Assembly (NCBI RefSeq): GCF_001544535.1
Contig: NZ_FCON02000052.1
Coordinates: 1 to 51,961 of the forward strand
Length of the DNA: 51,961 nt
DNA from: Caballeronia choica
GTDB lineage: Bacteria; Pseudomonadota; Gammaproteobacteria; Burkholderiales; Burkholderiaceae
Direction: 5' to 3'
The notes below the pieces were generated by a model. That model did not search any database. It was not told the DNA's origin and saw only the letters and a list, made by a program, of their open reading frames with translations. How positions within the stretch are numbered: position 1 is the first letter of the stretch; each line of letters opens with the position of its first letter. Below are positions 1-9,222 of the stretch, piece by piece. A program made the position numbers and the translations under genes.

Positions 1-566
1 AGCTCGTACATCGCTGGGCACGTCCCAGCCGGCTCGGCCGGAGCCACCTTACACCGCCAGCGCTCCGCAGTCACCCAAACCACTCGTCGGTCTGAGGCGG
101 AGCCTCGTTAGTTCTTTTCCCTGCCCACCGCGGAGATCGCATCTTCATACGTCGCTCAGTCATGCGGTTGATCAACTGCATACGCAGCACTATCTTCCAT
201 ATGCGTCGAGAGTAATCCGCTGCGAAGTTCTCGCACCGGATGCCAGACCCGCAATAGGAATAGCATGCCACGGACCAACGAGATTCGGCGGACGTTTGGA
301 CAGCATCATGTCTACAGCGCCGGTGGCGGTCGGAGAACGCGTAGCCGTCTGCAACTTGCCCCGGTTCAGCAGGATTTAGGAATCGCGATCGCTTCCGGTG
401 GGAAGGCCGGATTGACATAAGCGCGCTCACTCAATGCGACAAACGATGAGCATCGGAGGTTGCTTTTCAGGAGCGCACCCTTGTGAGGTGTCGTTTGATC
501 AGGGACGTTGGATGTAATATCACTCAAAAGCTTGTTTGCGCCGTCTTCGAGGCAGGAGTCACTAAT
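1..566. other. Left-edge region without a supported gene
   Basis: No reading frame here has convincing protein character. The minus-strand frame at about 71-430 is rich in Arg and Ser, has no ribosome-binding site and looks like a shadow. The window may begin downstream of a gene lying outside it. Confidence 0.5.
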
Positions 567-1013
567 ATGAGCACAAAGGCCGAAGTAACGGATGAGAGCG
601 CGCGAGCCGCTTTGACAGCGTTTTATCGCGCTATGTCACAGAGGGATATGCGTTTGTTTCGTTCAGTCGTAACGCCCGACTGGCAATACATCCCGCCGTC
701 TTCCGGAGCAGCTTCGGGTCCTGACTCAATGATCCCGGTGTTTGCAGATCTGTCGTCTGCGATACCTGACATGGACATCACGATTCTGGATGTGCTGGTT
801 CACGGAAACAAGGTAGCCGTGCGGGCGAGGGTAACCGGGACGCATTCGGGGCCACTGATGGGAATCGCACCCACGTCGAGGCCGATCGATTTCGCGATTC
901 ACTCGTTTCACGAATTGCGCAGGGATCGAATTGCTAAAACGTGGCACCTTGAAGACTGGTTGGACGTTTTCCGGCAAGTCGGAGAGTTGCCGTCGAACCT
1001 ACCGCGAACATAG
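567..1013 (+). CDS. SnoaL-like / ester cyclase-type protein
   Basis: A 148-residue protein of the SnoaL-like, NTF2-fold superfamily. Visible features are an N-terminal helix with the pattern LTAFYRAMSQRD, then W-x-Y and later GTHSGPLMGIAPTSRPIDF and a final KTWHLEDWLDVFRQVG segment. The G-x-H-x-G and H-x-W-H-L-E-D type signatures are typical of this family, whose members include polyketide cyclases and many uncharacterised proteins binding small hydrophobic ligands. The start at 567 is chosen over an in-frame upstream start at 483 because GGAG lies 8-10 bases before it and the family fold begins just after. It stands alone, about 240 bases before the isocitrate dehydrogenase gene on the same strand. 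The substrate cannot be told from sequence. Confidence 0.8.
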   Translation: MSTKAEVTDESARAALTAFYRAMSQRDMRLFRSVVTPDWQYIPPSSGAASGPDSMIPVFADLSSAIPDMDITILDVLVHGNKVAVRARVTGTHSGPLMGIAPTSRPIDFAIHSFHELRRDRIAKTWHLEDWLDVFRQVGELPSNLPRT

Positions 1014-1256
1014 GTCGACCGACATGTCGCGAGGTTGCCTGTTGCGGGTACGGCTATTGACGATGCGAACGCCGCTCTGCGATCAACGCGCCGAGAAGGA
1101 AGAATTGCACGCTAGCATCGACGGCCGCGCCATGCACGCAGCGAAGTCAATATGTTGGTCTGGTCTGCACCGACGACCAACTTTGTCGCACCGACGCTGC
1201 CCACGACAACCAGTCAAACACCGTGGTCGGCCCTATATCAACTTGGAAGACATGTT

Positions 1257-2294
1257 ATGGAAAGTCAGATGAGGCATCAAATCCCCGCAACGCTGATCCC
1301 CGGCGATGGAATCGGTCCGGAAGTGGTAGCCGCCACGGTTCAGATTCTCGACGCTTTAGGATCTCCCTTCATCTGGGATGTACAGCAGGCCGGAGTCGCT
1401 GGGGTCACGCACTGTGGCGACCCGCTACCGGAGGCGACGCTCGCGAGCGTTCGCAAGAACAAGCTTGCGCTCAAGGGTCCGTTGACGACTCCGATCGGCG
1501 AGGGCTTTCGTTCTTCGAACGTTCGGCTACGAGAAGAGTTTCAGCTTTTTGGCAACGTCCGACCGGTGCGTACCATCATCCCCGGCCGCTACGATAAGGT
1601 TGACCTCGTGTTAGTGCGCGAAAATCTCGGTGGGTTCTATGTTGCCCACGAATACTACGTTCCCGTCGGCGATGATCCGAGAGCCGTCGCGGTCGCGACA
1701 GGAGTCAACACGCGCGACGCATGCACTCGAATCGCAAAATTTGCGTTTGAGTACGCCGTGAAGCACGAACGAAAGAAAATCACCGTCGTACATAAGGCGA
1801 ACATCCTGAAGGTGCTCACCGGATTGTTCCTCGAGGCCGCTCGAGACGTGGCCCGGGAATATGAAGGCCGAGTAGAAATGAATGACGTAATCGTCGACGC
1901 CTGTGCCATGCAACTGGTGATGAATCCGTGGCAGTTCGATATGCTTGTCTGCACCAATTTGTTTGGGGATATCCTGTCGGATCAATTGGCGGGACTTGTC
2001 GGCGGACTGGGTATGGCGCCGGGTGCGAACCACGGTACTGACACCGCGATTTTTGAAGCCGTGCATGGGTCCGCGCCGGACATCGCTGGCAAGGGTGTTG
2101 CCAATCCCATCTCCATACTACTTGCATCAGGGTTGATGCTTGACCACGTCGGCAAAAGCGATCTCGCCGTACGATTGCGCACCGCGATCACAGAGGTACT
2201 CAACACTGACCAGATTCGTACACGAGACCTCAAGGGCACTGCATCAACGCGCGAGTTTGCTGACGCAGTGGTTCGCCGGATCGAGAACAGCTAG
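1257..2294 (+). CDS. NAD-type isocitrate dehydrogenase
   Basis: A 345-residue decarboxylating dehydrogenase of the isocitrate/isopropylmalate family, expected to oxidise a 2-hydroxy acid with NAD(P) in the cytoplasm. Conserved parts are LIPGDGIGPEVV near the N-terminus, TPIGEGFRSSNVRLREEF followed by NVRPVRT (substrate-binding Ser/Asn/Arg), the NLFGDILSDQLAGLVGG metal-binding aspartates and VHGSAPDIAGKGVANP near the cofactor site. The Ser-Ser-Asn-Val-Arg spacing is like NAD-linked isocitrate dehydrogenase rather than 3-isopropylmalate dehydrogenase, so isocitrate is the better guess, with homoisocitrate or tartrate possible. The start at 1257 has GGAAG about 8 bases upstream; a second ATG at 1269 is possible. 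It has no obvious operon partner, and a plasmid-borne copy would probably duplicate a chromosomal activity. Confidence 0.87.
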   Translation: MESQMRHQIPATLIPGDGIGPEVVAATVQILDALGSPFIWDVQQAGVAGVTHCGDPLPEATLASVRKNKLALKGPLTTPIGEGFRSSNVRLREEFQLFGNVRPVRTIIPGRYDKVDLVLVRENLGGFYVAHEYYVPVGDDPRAVAVATGVNTRDACTRIAKFAFEYAVKHERKKITVVHKANILKVLTGLFLEAARDVAREYEGRVEMNDVIVDACAMQLVMNPWQFDMLVCTNLFGDILSDQLAGLVGGLGMAPGANHGTDTAIFEAVHGSAPDIAGKGVANPISILLASGLMLDHVGKSDLAVRLRTAITEVLNTDQIRTRDLKGTASTREFADAVVRRIENS

Positions 2295-2626
2295 GCCAGT
2301 GCGAGGCGCTGGATCCCCGTGGACAGAGCACATTCTGCTGCCAACGGACGGGGCCGGCGATATCCGGGGAGCCATTTGCCGGGCGGTGGCCACGCCGGGA
2401 GGCCGGAGAAATCAAAAAATCAAAATCAGTCGTCAATAGCATGCGGAGCGCAGCACCGACACTTCTCGTAATTGCCGGCATGTGGTCATCCCGGAGGGCG
2501 ACAGGGCGCGCAGTCAGAAGCGTTGGCGGGGGTTGCTGCCGCCGCTCACTTATCTCGTGTGAATTTTGCACCCCGAGTGCATCGAACCGTTGCCTGCACT
2601 GAGCAGAGAGATTGACCTTGTCGAGA
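2295..2626. other. Intergenic, convergent genes
   Basis: Space between the convergent isocitrate dehydrogenase and DUF2970 genes. Overlapping ORFs on both strands have no recognisable content, and I see no clear terminator with a T-run. Confidence 0.5.
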
Positions 2627-2824
2627 TCAACCAACCACTAGATTCACAACGAGAAGCAGCAACGCAATGAATGCCCCCAGTGCGGCGATTGCGGCAATAA
2701 CAACGACCATAGGATTCAGTTGCGTTGCGTCCGCTTCAAGATTTTTTCGTTTGTTGACACCGAGAAATGCCCAGAAGACCGCGCGGAACGCACGCACAAC
2801 CTGGGCTTTGGCGCTTTCAGCCAT
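2627..2824 (-). CDS. DUF2970 small membrane protein
   Basis: A 65-residue protein with the DUF2970 pattern: an N-terminal AVFWAFLGVNKRKNLEAD segment, an LNP motif, then one hydrophobic helix of about 24 residues at the C-terminus. Members are short single-pass inner-membrane proteins, commonly found beside cytochrome c oxidase genes in betaproteobacteria; a role in oxidase assembly is often assumed but not established. A strong GGAGGG site lies about 8 bases before the ATG on the minus strand. Upstream is a hypothetical ORF ending 14 bases away. No oxidase subunit gene is nearby, so this appears to be an isolated copy. Confidence 0.85.
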   Translation of the reverse strand: MAESAKAQVVRAFRAVFWAFLGVNKRKNLEADATQLNPMVVVIAAIAALGAFIALLLLVVNLVVG

Positions 2825-2838
2825 CCCTTGACCCTCCT

Positions 2839-3174
2839 TCAGAAATCACAAACGAGCTCGTGTAATCGTCGGCATTCCTTTTCCTCGGCCTTTTCGGCAG
2901 CCGCATCCACAAGCGGGTTTTGCCGTGGATCACCATGCACTCGGCGCACGGTGCTTACAGCAAAATATGCGATGCCCATGTCGCTGAAGGCACTGATCAT
3001 GTTCTCAACAAGGCAAGGTTGCGCGAGATGTGGCGTCGCTCGCGGCCGCGAGAGGTGCATCAAATTGCAGCCGCCGTTATCCATAGTTGACTTCGCGAAC
3101 CGTTGGATTAAACCGAACACCTCAATTTTCCTGCTGTCGCCCTGCTGATTTGCGGAAAACAGATCGCGCAACAT
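2839..3174 (-). CDS. Hypothetical protein upstream of DUF2970 gene
   Basis: An open frame of up to 111 residues ending 14 bases before the DUF2970 gene. The C-terminal half, from about ISAFSDMGIAYFAVS to the end, reads as a normal soluble protein (charged helix DAAAEKAEEKECRRL), while the first 40 residues are less convincing and no good ribosome-binding site precedes the first ATG. The true start may be an internal Met at about residue 60 or 67. I do not recognise the family. The close spacing suggests co-transcription with the DUF2970 gene. Confidence 0.4.
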   Translation of the reverse strand: MLRDLFSANQQGDSRKIEVFGLIQRFAKSTMDNGGCNLMHLSRPRATPHLAQPCLVENMISAFSDMGIAYFAVSTVRRVHGDPRQNPLVDAAAEKAEEKECRRLHELVCDF

Positions 3175-3392
3175 ACCGCTGGGCCGCGCAACCTAACCTT
3201 GCGTGCAGAACAGTTCATGGTAATGTCATTACCATGTTCTGTAAATGTGTTTCCTGGAATCATTGTTCCGTAAAGAGCTGTTTCGCCGTCCTGTTGATGC
3301 TCGCCATGTATTCCTACCGATATGGAAAACTCCGCGCCGGGCTTGACCGACATCCGTCTCAACCGGCTCAGATGGGACGGTTTTCCATCGGC

Positions 3393-3605
3393 TCAACGAC
3401 CAATCGGAATTCCGGTCGGGTCGATGTAACCTAGCCAATGTCCCACCCATAAACTGAGAAACAGAGTGATCGATAGCCCCACCCGCACCGCAAGTGACCA
3501 AGCCATCCGTCCGGTGCGTCCACGGTCGTGGTTCATGAAATACAGCGCAGAAATCAGGCTACCGATGATCAGCGCGAATGCGATTGCTACGAGAACATCC
3601 TTCAT
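3393..3605 (-). CDS. DUF2909 twin-transmembrane protein
   Basis: A 70-residue protein with two membrane helices separated by a charged loop containing HDRGRTGRM. This matches the DUF2909 (twin transmembrane) family, which in betaproteobacteria usually sits in cytochrome oxidase clusters next to SURF1 and coxC. Its start overlaps the stop of the upstream minus-strand gene by 4 bases (ATGA), so the two are translationally coupled. Together with the DUF2970 gene about 600 bases downstream it looks like a displaced piece of an oxidase accessory cluster. The function is unknown. Confidence 0.8.
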   Translation of the reverse strand: MKDVLVAIAFALIIGSLISALYFMNHDRGRTGRMAWSLAVRVGLSITLFLSLWVGHWLGYIDPTGIPIGR

Positions 3606-3952
3606 TTTTGCTTTCCCGACAGGTACGGATCTGAATAAACCAGGACAGCCAGTTTGTGGCGCTCCGCTACCACATCACTTGCGCCGGTCGCCGGCCAATC
3701 CAACGCAATACCATCCCTCAGCGATTGGCGTGTAAGTGCCTGATAGTCCCAATCATTAATGCGGTCATGCTTCATTGCATTGGCAATCTCGCGGCGAAAT
3801 TGCGGCGGAAAGTCCGTATACGCGTCCGACAGTGCCGCGTATTGTCGTGCATCGATTTCCTTTGAAGAAGGTATGGAAGTCCAGATGACCACGACAACGA
3901 TCGCAATCAGTGGCACTGCGGTATAGCGAAGTACGAACTGAGCTGGACTCAT
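3602..3952 (-). CDS. Hypothetical membrane-anchored protein
   Basis: A 116-residue protein with one N-terminal hydrophobic segment (about residues 8-26, reading YTAVPLIAIVVVVIW) and a soluble, probably periplasmic, remainder containing FPPQFRREIANAMKHDRI and ending LVYSDPYLSGKQK. It overlaps the DUF2909 gene by 4 bases and is its operon partner. I do not recognise the family. The single anchor and small soluble domain would fit an accessory role at the inner membrane, which is inference only. Confidence 0.65.
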   Translation of the reverse strand: MSPAQFVLRYTAVPLIAIVVVVIWTSIPSSKEIDARQYAALSDAYTDFPPQFRREIANAMKHDRINDWDYQALTRQSLRDGIALDWPATGASDVVAERHKLAVLVYSDPYLSGKQK

Positions 3953-4305
3953 GAAGTCTCACTGTTTTCGATCACTAACTAATGCTTGACGCTAGGGATC
4001 GCTACTCCGTGCGTTCAAGTCCCGGGTCTCGCAGATTCCCACCACACGGGAAGCGCTCTCAATTTTTAATCGTATTCACCTTGTCGCCGAGGTGTCGCCA
4101 AACAGACGGGCGGACTTACCTAAATTTCAGGCGTCGATTCTCCACTCGCCGTCTAAGCGAGCTATGTCGGCTTCGCCTGGAAGGAAGCGCGTCATCTGCT
4201 GTCAGAACAAGCGTTGCTGGACCATTCGAACATTCTATGTCCATGATCTCCGTTTATCCGCAACGGCTAGACGCCTGAAAGTGATGCCTATTCATACACA
4301 CCTGA
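3953..4305. other. Intergenic region
   Basis: About 350 bases between two minus-strand genes. It should hold the promoter of the 3952 operon near its left end. No ORF with believable composition and no clear terminator was seen. Confidence 0.45.
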
Positions 4306-4650
4306 TCAGACCCTCCTCAGATAGCAGGCCTTAAGCAGGAAACTGCCCGCGTCCATCCTGCAGTCCACTTCGTGATCACCTTCCGTTAGACGAATGCTCT
4401 TGATGCGGGTACCCACCTTCAGTGTGATTGAGGAACCTTTGACGCGCAGATCCTTTACCAGAATCACCGAATCTCCGTCTGACAGGGCATTCCCATTTGC
4501 GTCCCTGATAACGGTCGTCTCCGGCAGGTCGTCCGAGGCCTGCATCGCGTGGGGTGACCATTCGTGACCACAATCGGCACAAACATTTAGCGTGCCGTCA
4601 GGGTAGGTGTTCTCCTGGGCACAGTTTGGACACGGCCGTACATCCGACAT
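4306..4650 (-). CDS. yjdM: YjdM/PhnA family zinc-ribbon protein
   Basis: A 114-residue protein of the YjdM (PhnA) family. The N-terminal zinc ribbon has CPNC at about residue 6 and CADC at about residue 24, followed by the C-terminal SH3-like domain with DANGNALSDGDSVILVKDLRVKGSS. The family name derives from the Escherichia coli phosphonate region, but the protein is not the phosphonoacetate hydrolase of the same name and its role is unsettled. The start at 4650 is chosen because GGGAG lies about 6 bases upstream and the zinc ribbon begins immediately; a longer frame reaching 4746 adds unlikely sequence. Monocistronic. The ribbon cysteines are intact. Confidence 0.92.
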   Translation of the reverse strand: MSDVRPCPNCAQENTYPDGTLNVCADCGHEWSPHAMQASDDLPETTVIRDANGNALSDGDSVILVKDLRVKGSSITLKVGTRIKSIRLTEGDHEVDCRMDAGSFLLKACYLRRV

Positions 4651-6592
4651 ACATTCTCCCTTTATTCGAAGCGCGCAAGAAACCAATGCGTAAGCCGCTT
4701 GCGTGGACCCGCCCGGCCACTCGGAGTAACGTTTCAATATACACATGTTATTATAATAGAATTCGGCTGTAATTACACTTTCTGACGCAAGGGTCAGTTA
4801 CGTCCTGACCTGGCGTTGCTGAACACAACCGGAACCAGCCCGACGAGGACATCACTATGTTTGATCTGGACGGAGCATTGCTATCACCTTACCGTCGACC
4901 GACTTCGCTGAGGGAGCAAGTGGGTATCCGCGGAATTGTCGTCGTTGGCGTGGGCAAAGGCGGAGAACGCGGCTTCCAGATGGCCTATCGGTTCAACTGC
5001 ATTGGAAAACAGTTGGTGAAGGCGTCAATCCGGTCCTGATCTACCATCCTCACGACACGTGCTGGACCCGTTGTCCGTCGCAAGTAGCCGCTCCCAAAGC
5101 AGCCCCGTTTTGCTGCTCGACGGGGATGGACATTCCTTCCGACGGCCGCAGCAGGCGCGCTCGTTGAGCGTCACACACATGGATCGCGACCGGACAACGC
5201 ATGCGCCGCTTCGCTGCAGACATTCCTGTCCAGCACCCTGGAATCGGTGGTGATCCAGCAATACAGATTGATTGTCACCGTAGTACGAGGTCAGACTCAC
5301 AGTGCCCGCCTTGAAAAAGCTTTCCCGACGGGCCCCGGTATGCGGGGCGTGCCGTCTCCGCGGATCTGCCGAGCGTAATTGAGGTAGAGAGCTGTATGTT
5401 CCGAGCCGGGCCGGATGCGGTTGCGCTCGGTCCTGCAGATCGATATTCGCTGCGGTGATCAGTCGCAGGCCAGGCGAACCGGGATAGGCCTCGCGGTGGT
5501 GCGCGGCGACCAGTCGCACATCGGAACGATCGGCCTAGGTGACGCATCGCTTATAAAATACTTCGACACGCTGCGAGGTGACGGATTTTACTCTGGAGGC
5601 GCAATGGGCGCTCGCATGCAAGAAATTGCACAGGGGCCGTGATACGGCGTAACGGTGGCGAGGTACTCATGTCGAGTTTCCTGACAGGCGATTGTCGTTG
5701 GGTCGCCATCGGGCCGAACTGTCTCAAGTGTCCGGATCATCTGTCATCATCGTTCTCGCGGAAAGTAGCCCAGCTGCCTGGTTGCGCTTGCCGAAAACGT
5801 GCTTCCGTTCCACTTCTGGGGATATTAGCCCGACGCGTCGCACTCTAGATGGGCGACGGTCGCATAGATCGTTTGGACGCGGGAGGCGCATCAGCAAAGA
5901 CCGACAGCGCGGTCCGGCGACGCTGAACCTCTCGAGCTGCTCGCGAAACACCTTATCCGTCGCCCTCCGACAGATAGCAAAACCGTGAAGATGTCGTGAA
6001 CGACGAAAACAGACCGGATACCCGCAACCTTTCCCCGTCGGCCATATGGACGCTCCCAGTACCTTGCCGAAATTCACCATGACCGGGGTGTGCCCGCCCT
6101 TGGATGGGCGGTGACCCGAGAACTCATTAGCGCCGGACTCGTTAGCTATGGCGCAACAGGGCGAACCAGCTTGTCGGTTGCCCTCGCAGGCAGGACGTTC
6201 ATGAAAAACCGAGCCTCGTCTTTGAGGCCGACACCAGCCCCAATTGCGACGGCAATGACGGAAGTGCACTGCCAGCAGGCCAATGACCTGGCAAGCCTGC
6301 TGGGCCTTAGGTGTTGTCGGGGAATCTCCTGAAACGGACAGGCTTCTGAATAAAAGCCCGTGAACCCGCCGGCAAAAGCGGTTTGCTGGTTTCGAGGAGC
6401 CGACGAACCTGAGAGAGGCTGCGGTCTGGCGCGATGGACTCAGGAGGGGCAAAGGGCTCGTCACCGGCATCACTTGCTAACGGGCCGGCGAAAGGGCCAT
6501 GACTCGCATGCCGATGCAAGGGCGCGTGGTCCCAATTGCCGACAACGCCGGTTACGCCTTCAAACAGCGAAGCACAAACAGGCAGAATTTTT
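4651..6592. other. Gene-poor or degenerate stretch
   Basis: Nearly 2 kb with many overlapping frames on both strands but none with convincing protein character. Most are rich in Arg, Ser and Pro with no ribosome-binding site. A short frame at 4857-5039 has GAGG before its ATG but matches nothing I know. Some segments, such as a minus-strand run near 5280-5330 reading FFKAGTVSLTSYYGDNQS, look like fragments of decayed genes. I cannot name any of them. Confidence 0.45.
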
Positions 6593-7042
6593 ATGGCACG
6601 CAAGAATTTAGGGAATGCTCTGGCCACTCGGGGCAAAGCACTCTTCCTTCCCATGCCACGGGCCGAAGTAGATGCACTCATGCTCCAACACCGGTTGGCA
6701 TTCGAGGCTGCGCGCGGCAGATACGGCGACGCTTCCATTACGCGGCGGCTTTATATGGTTATCCTGATGACCCGTTATCTCACGGAGGACGGGCACGGAC
6801 TACTCGCTCTCGACAGCGTGTGTGAGGCGGAGCAGGAAGTTGCCGCGATTTTTGATCGTGGAGAAGCCGTGAGCGACTGGAGCTACCCGGACAAAGTGAT
6901 TAAGCTGATTTCTACGGTCATCAACGAGTATGACAGGCAACTCAGGGAAACCCGTCTTGAGGCGATTCTTCTGGCGAACGAGCGCCTGGGCCGCCTGATC
7001 GCACGCGGAGCTGCCCTTGCCGCAGCGGAAGACAGGTGTTAG
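6593..7042 (+). CDS. Small helical protein of the type labelled 'Fis family regulator'
   Basis: A 149-residue helical protein starting MARKNLGNAL and containing a PMPRAEVDALMLQHRLAFEA segment. Proteins with this layout are common on Burkholderia replicons and are often automatically called 'Fis family transcriptional regulator', although I see no Fis helix-turn-helix. A second protein of the same layout is encoded at 15471: both have a basic N-terminus, a P-(M/L)-x-x-A segment, a H-L-A-type helix and then a hydrophobic helix followed by a conserved G-H/F-G. The start at 6593 is chosen because the family sequence begins there, though the ribosome-binding site is poor. No operon partner. Function unknown. 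Confidence 0.7.
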   Translation: MARKNLGNALATRGKALFLPMPRAEVDALMLQHRLAFEAARGRYGDASITRRLYMVILMTRYLTEDGHGLLALDSVCEAEQEVAAIFDRGEAVSDWSYPDKVIKLISTVINEYDRQLRETRLEAILLANERLGRLIARGAALAAAEDRC

Positions 7043-8001
7043 TGGATAGAAGGTATTCCGCGTCGCGGCCTGAAAGAACGTCACGTCGTCAGAACGACTG
7101 GAACACACCGTCCCGCCGCGTGGGTCTCGCCATGCGCTTCCCGGCGGCCCCGTCGCGGTGATCCTCCCGCTCTTGCGTCGGCGATCCGCAATCCGCATCC
7201 ACGACGCGCGAACCACGCATGAAAATCGTCGGCCGCACGCGCACCTGTCCCGGAACACGTGCACACGACAAGTCAGGTATGACGACTGCGACCTTGCGTG
7301 TCTCTGCGTTCTTCTCGCGTGAACGTGGACTTTTCGCCCGCCCCACAGCGGGCGTTTTTCTTATGCATGGCAGCCCTGCGCCTAAGCTGCAGAAGTATCG
7401 GGCGAGCAGGCCGGATCGTGCGAGCGCATGACCACCCAAATGTTGCCCAGCACGACCCCCAAGCGCGCAATGCGGCGCAATGTTGACAGATGCGCTTGTA
7501 TCGTTACGCGTTGCACGTCGACCCCGTCACACAAACAAGAAAGCAAGATGTCTGAGGTTGCGAGTGCGTGGCAACGCAATGGTCGAGCTAAAGATCGAGC
7601 GCGGTGGCGTCTCGCTTTCCTTTGCTAAATCGCCGCGGGGCGCGAAACGCCACCATCGAGTATCGTTGAATGATGCCAAACCTCCAACGGCATGTCCGTT
7701 TCTCCCCCGTTCTTCGTTGTCACCGGGCTCACTCCCTAAACTTGATGCGTATTCGTGTCTCGGGAAAGATCGCACGCCTGGCACGGCTGCTTGGGTGCGT
7801 TCGCTCGATGTCGACGCCAGCAGTAAAGCACCCTTCATAAAGGTCTCGCGCAAGCTCTTAAAGCATCGACTGAGCATATTTACATAAAGGAATTTAGCGT
7901 CAATAAATAGGATTACTATGCAAAAGAGAGCTGGGCGTCTATTGACAATAACAGCCGTCTAGACTTGACGTAAACCCCAACTCGAGCACGAACGCATCTG
8001 T
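7043..8001. other. Region without a supported gene
   Basis: Almost 1 kb with no convincing ORF. It contains a strong terminator-like hairpin at 7335-7359, which implies that some plus-strand transcript ends here. Frames at 7480-7887 on both strands appear to be shadows. Confidence 0.45.
7335..7359 (+). terminator. Rho-independent terminator
   Basis: Arms CGCCCGC (7335-7341) and GCGGGCG (7348-7354) enclose a 6-base loop and are followed by TTTTT and then CTT. The T-run is on the plus strand. The nearest upstream plus-strand gene ends about 290 bases earlier, so either that transcript has a long tail or a small RNA ends here. Confidence 0.7.
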
Positions 8002-8262
8002 CTACGAGGCTTCCTCGTCGCCGTACATGAGCCTCTGCGAACCGGGAAAATACACATCGCACCGCTTGTTGTGCGCCGCGTCCTCGCGATGCGGACAATT
8101 CGCTAGCTCCGCGCCGAGGTCCGTCATGGCGAAGTCAGCGCCGAGGGCGTGTACCAGCCTCGCCAACTGATATCGGCCCCTCCGTTCACAACGCGAACAG
8201 GCCACGTCGAGATGGCTTGCTCGTGCTGCCACGTCGCCCAGGTCGATGCTTCCGTTCGTCAT
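8002..8262 (-). CDS. Small Cys-containing hypothetical protein in TA operon
   Basis: An 86-residue protein with CSRC near residue 22 and further Cys/His residues in ANCPHREDAAHNKRCDVYFPG, suggesting a small metal-binding or redox-active fold. Related hypothetical proteins (pattern HLDVACSRCERRGRY) occur widely on proteobacterial replicons. It overlaps the upstream toxin gene by 4 bases (ATGA), so it is the third gene of an antitoxin-toxin-orf operon. Whether it takes part in the toxin system is unknown. Confidence 0.7.
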   Translation of the reverse strand: MTNGSIDLGDVAARASHLDVACSRCERRGRYQLARLVHALGADFAMTDLGAELANCPHREDAAHNKRCDVYFPGSQRLMYGDEEAS

Positions 8263-8552
8263 CGCCTCGCTCGCCTTCCGTAGTTCTGCTGCGCGCCCAC
8301 AATCCGCACGATTTCGATAATGCCGGTTCGCTTCAAGATCCGATACACCAGCACGTAATTGGGCGCCAACACCATTTCGCGCGTGCCGCGACGGCGGCCG
8401 ACGCGGTATAGCTCGGGATGCTCGGGCAGGGCGTCCGTCTGTTGTTCTAGCCGGTCGTCCAGCTCGAGCGCGGCTGTCGGGTTATCCTCGGCGATGTAAT
8501 CAAAGATGTTGCTGCGGTCCTCGCGCGCCTTCGCGCGCCACTCGACGATCAA
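8259..8552 (-). CDS. parE: RelE/ParE-superfamily toxin
   Basis: A 97-residue protein of the RelE/ParE superfamily. Typical features are an N-terminal W-R-A-K-A-R-E-D helix, DYIAEDNPTAALELDDRLEQQ, PELYRVGRRRGTREMV and a final YVLVYRIL-x(7)-EIVRIV strand pair. The ParE branch poisons DNA gyrase and the RelE branch cuts mRNA; the R-x-G-R-x-x-G-T-R-E pattern favours ParE-like annotation. It overlaps the antitoxin gene upstream by 4 bases and the small Cys protein downstream by 4 bases. It probably stabilises the replicon by post-segregational killing. Confidence 0.88.
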   Translation of the reverse strand: MIVEWRAKAREDRSNIFDYIAEDNPTAALELDDRLEQQTDALPEHPELYRVGRRRGTREMVLAPNYVLVYRILKRTGIIEIVRIVGAQQNYGRRARR

Positions 8553-9016
8553 GCTTCAGCCTCGCCGCCTGCGAGCCGTTTGCGCAGCGCGGCCTTCTTG
8601 TCGGCCATCTCCTTTTGCACCTGTGCATGCGCCACGTTCGGCCGCGGATCGTTCAACGATTCCTCGACCTGCTCGCGGAACCACTTTTCATAGGCGGCCG
8701 CGTTCAAGTGCGTCTGCTTCATGGCTTCCGCGCGATCGGGTCGGCTGGCCCGCTCGCGCTCGGCTTCGTCGGGTCGCCACGCTTCGAGTGAGAATCGGCC
8801 GTTTTGCAAGCCGAGCTCGCGGATCACCTCGAGCGCCTTGATCGGGTTGCGAAACGCGCGCGGCCGGCGATTGTTTGAGGTCACCAAGACGGCGGTGCCT
8901 GCGGTGCGGGTTTCCAGCTCGATAAAGAACTGGCCGCCGTCGGCCCGAAGGATGGCATTGAGCACCCCACCGGCTTGGGCGGCGGCGGTGGCCTGCGACA
9001 CGTCGAGGGTTTTCAT
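8549..9016 (-). CDS. Antitoxin of ParE-type module, with extended N-terminus
   Basis: A 155-residue protein just upstream of, and overlapping, the toxin gene. The C-terminal third (AAYEKWFREQVEESLNDPRPNVAHAQV) is the segment usually found in antitoxins that wrap a ParE/RelE toxin. The N-terminal about 85 residues (LDVSQATAAAQAGGVLNAILRADG and a beta-rich part) are an extra domain not present in the usual 80-95-residue ParD proteins, and may be the DNA-binding or dimerisation part. The start at 9016 is chosen over 9049 because the protein then begins MKTLDVSQA; the upstream extension adds an unlikely leader. Expected to neutralise the toxin and repress the operon. Confidence 0.75.
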   Translation of the reverse strand: MKTLDVSQATAAAQAGGVLNAILRADGGQFFIELETRTAGTAVLVTSNNRRPRAFRNPIKALEVIRELGLQNGRFSLEAWRPDEAERERASRPDRAEAMKQTHLNAAAYEKWFREQVEESLNDPRPNVAHAQVQKEMADKKAALRKRLAGGEAEA

Positions 9017-9222
9017 CGCGCACTCAATAAATGAAATTTCCACGATCAACAGTATAACGTGTCTCGAACAACCGTCGTCGGTGGCGCCATTTTGTCATAA
9101 GACCCCTACGCACCGGAGGCGCATTGTTTCTCCGCGAACGCCGGCCCGCAAGGGGTTGAAATGCTTCCGGACAGAGCCGTCGAACGGTATCATTCACGGA
9201 TCATTCGAGATGGACCTAATTG

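Noticed and set aside
71-430. Minus-strand ORF of 119 codons at the left edge
   Set aside because: Arg/Ser-rich with no ribosome-binding site and no recognisable motif; probably a chance frame in GC-rich DNA.
5724-6473. Minus-strand ORF of 249 codons
   Set aside because: Long, but full of Arg, Ser, Cys and Pro with no periodic helix or strand pattern and no family resemblance; treated as non-coding.
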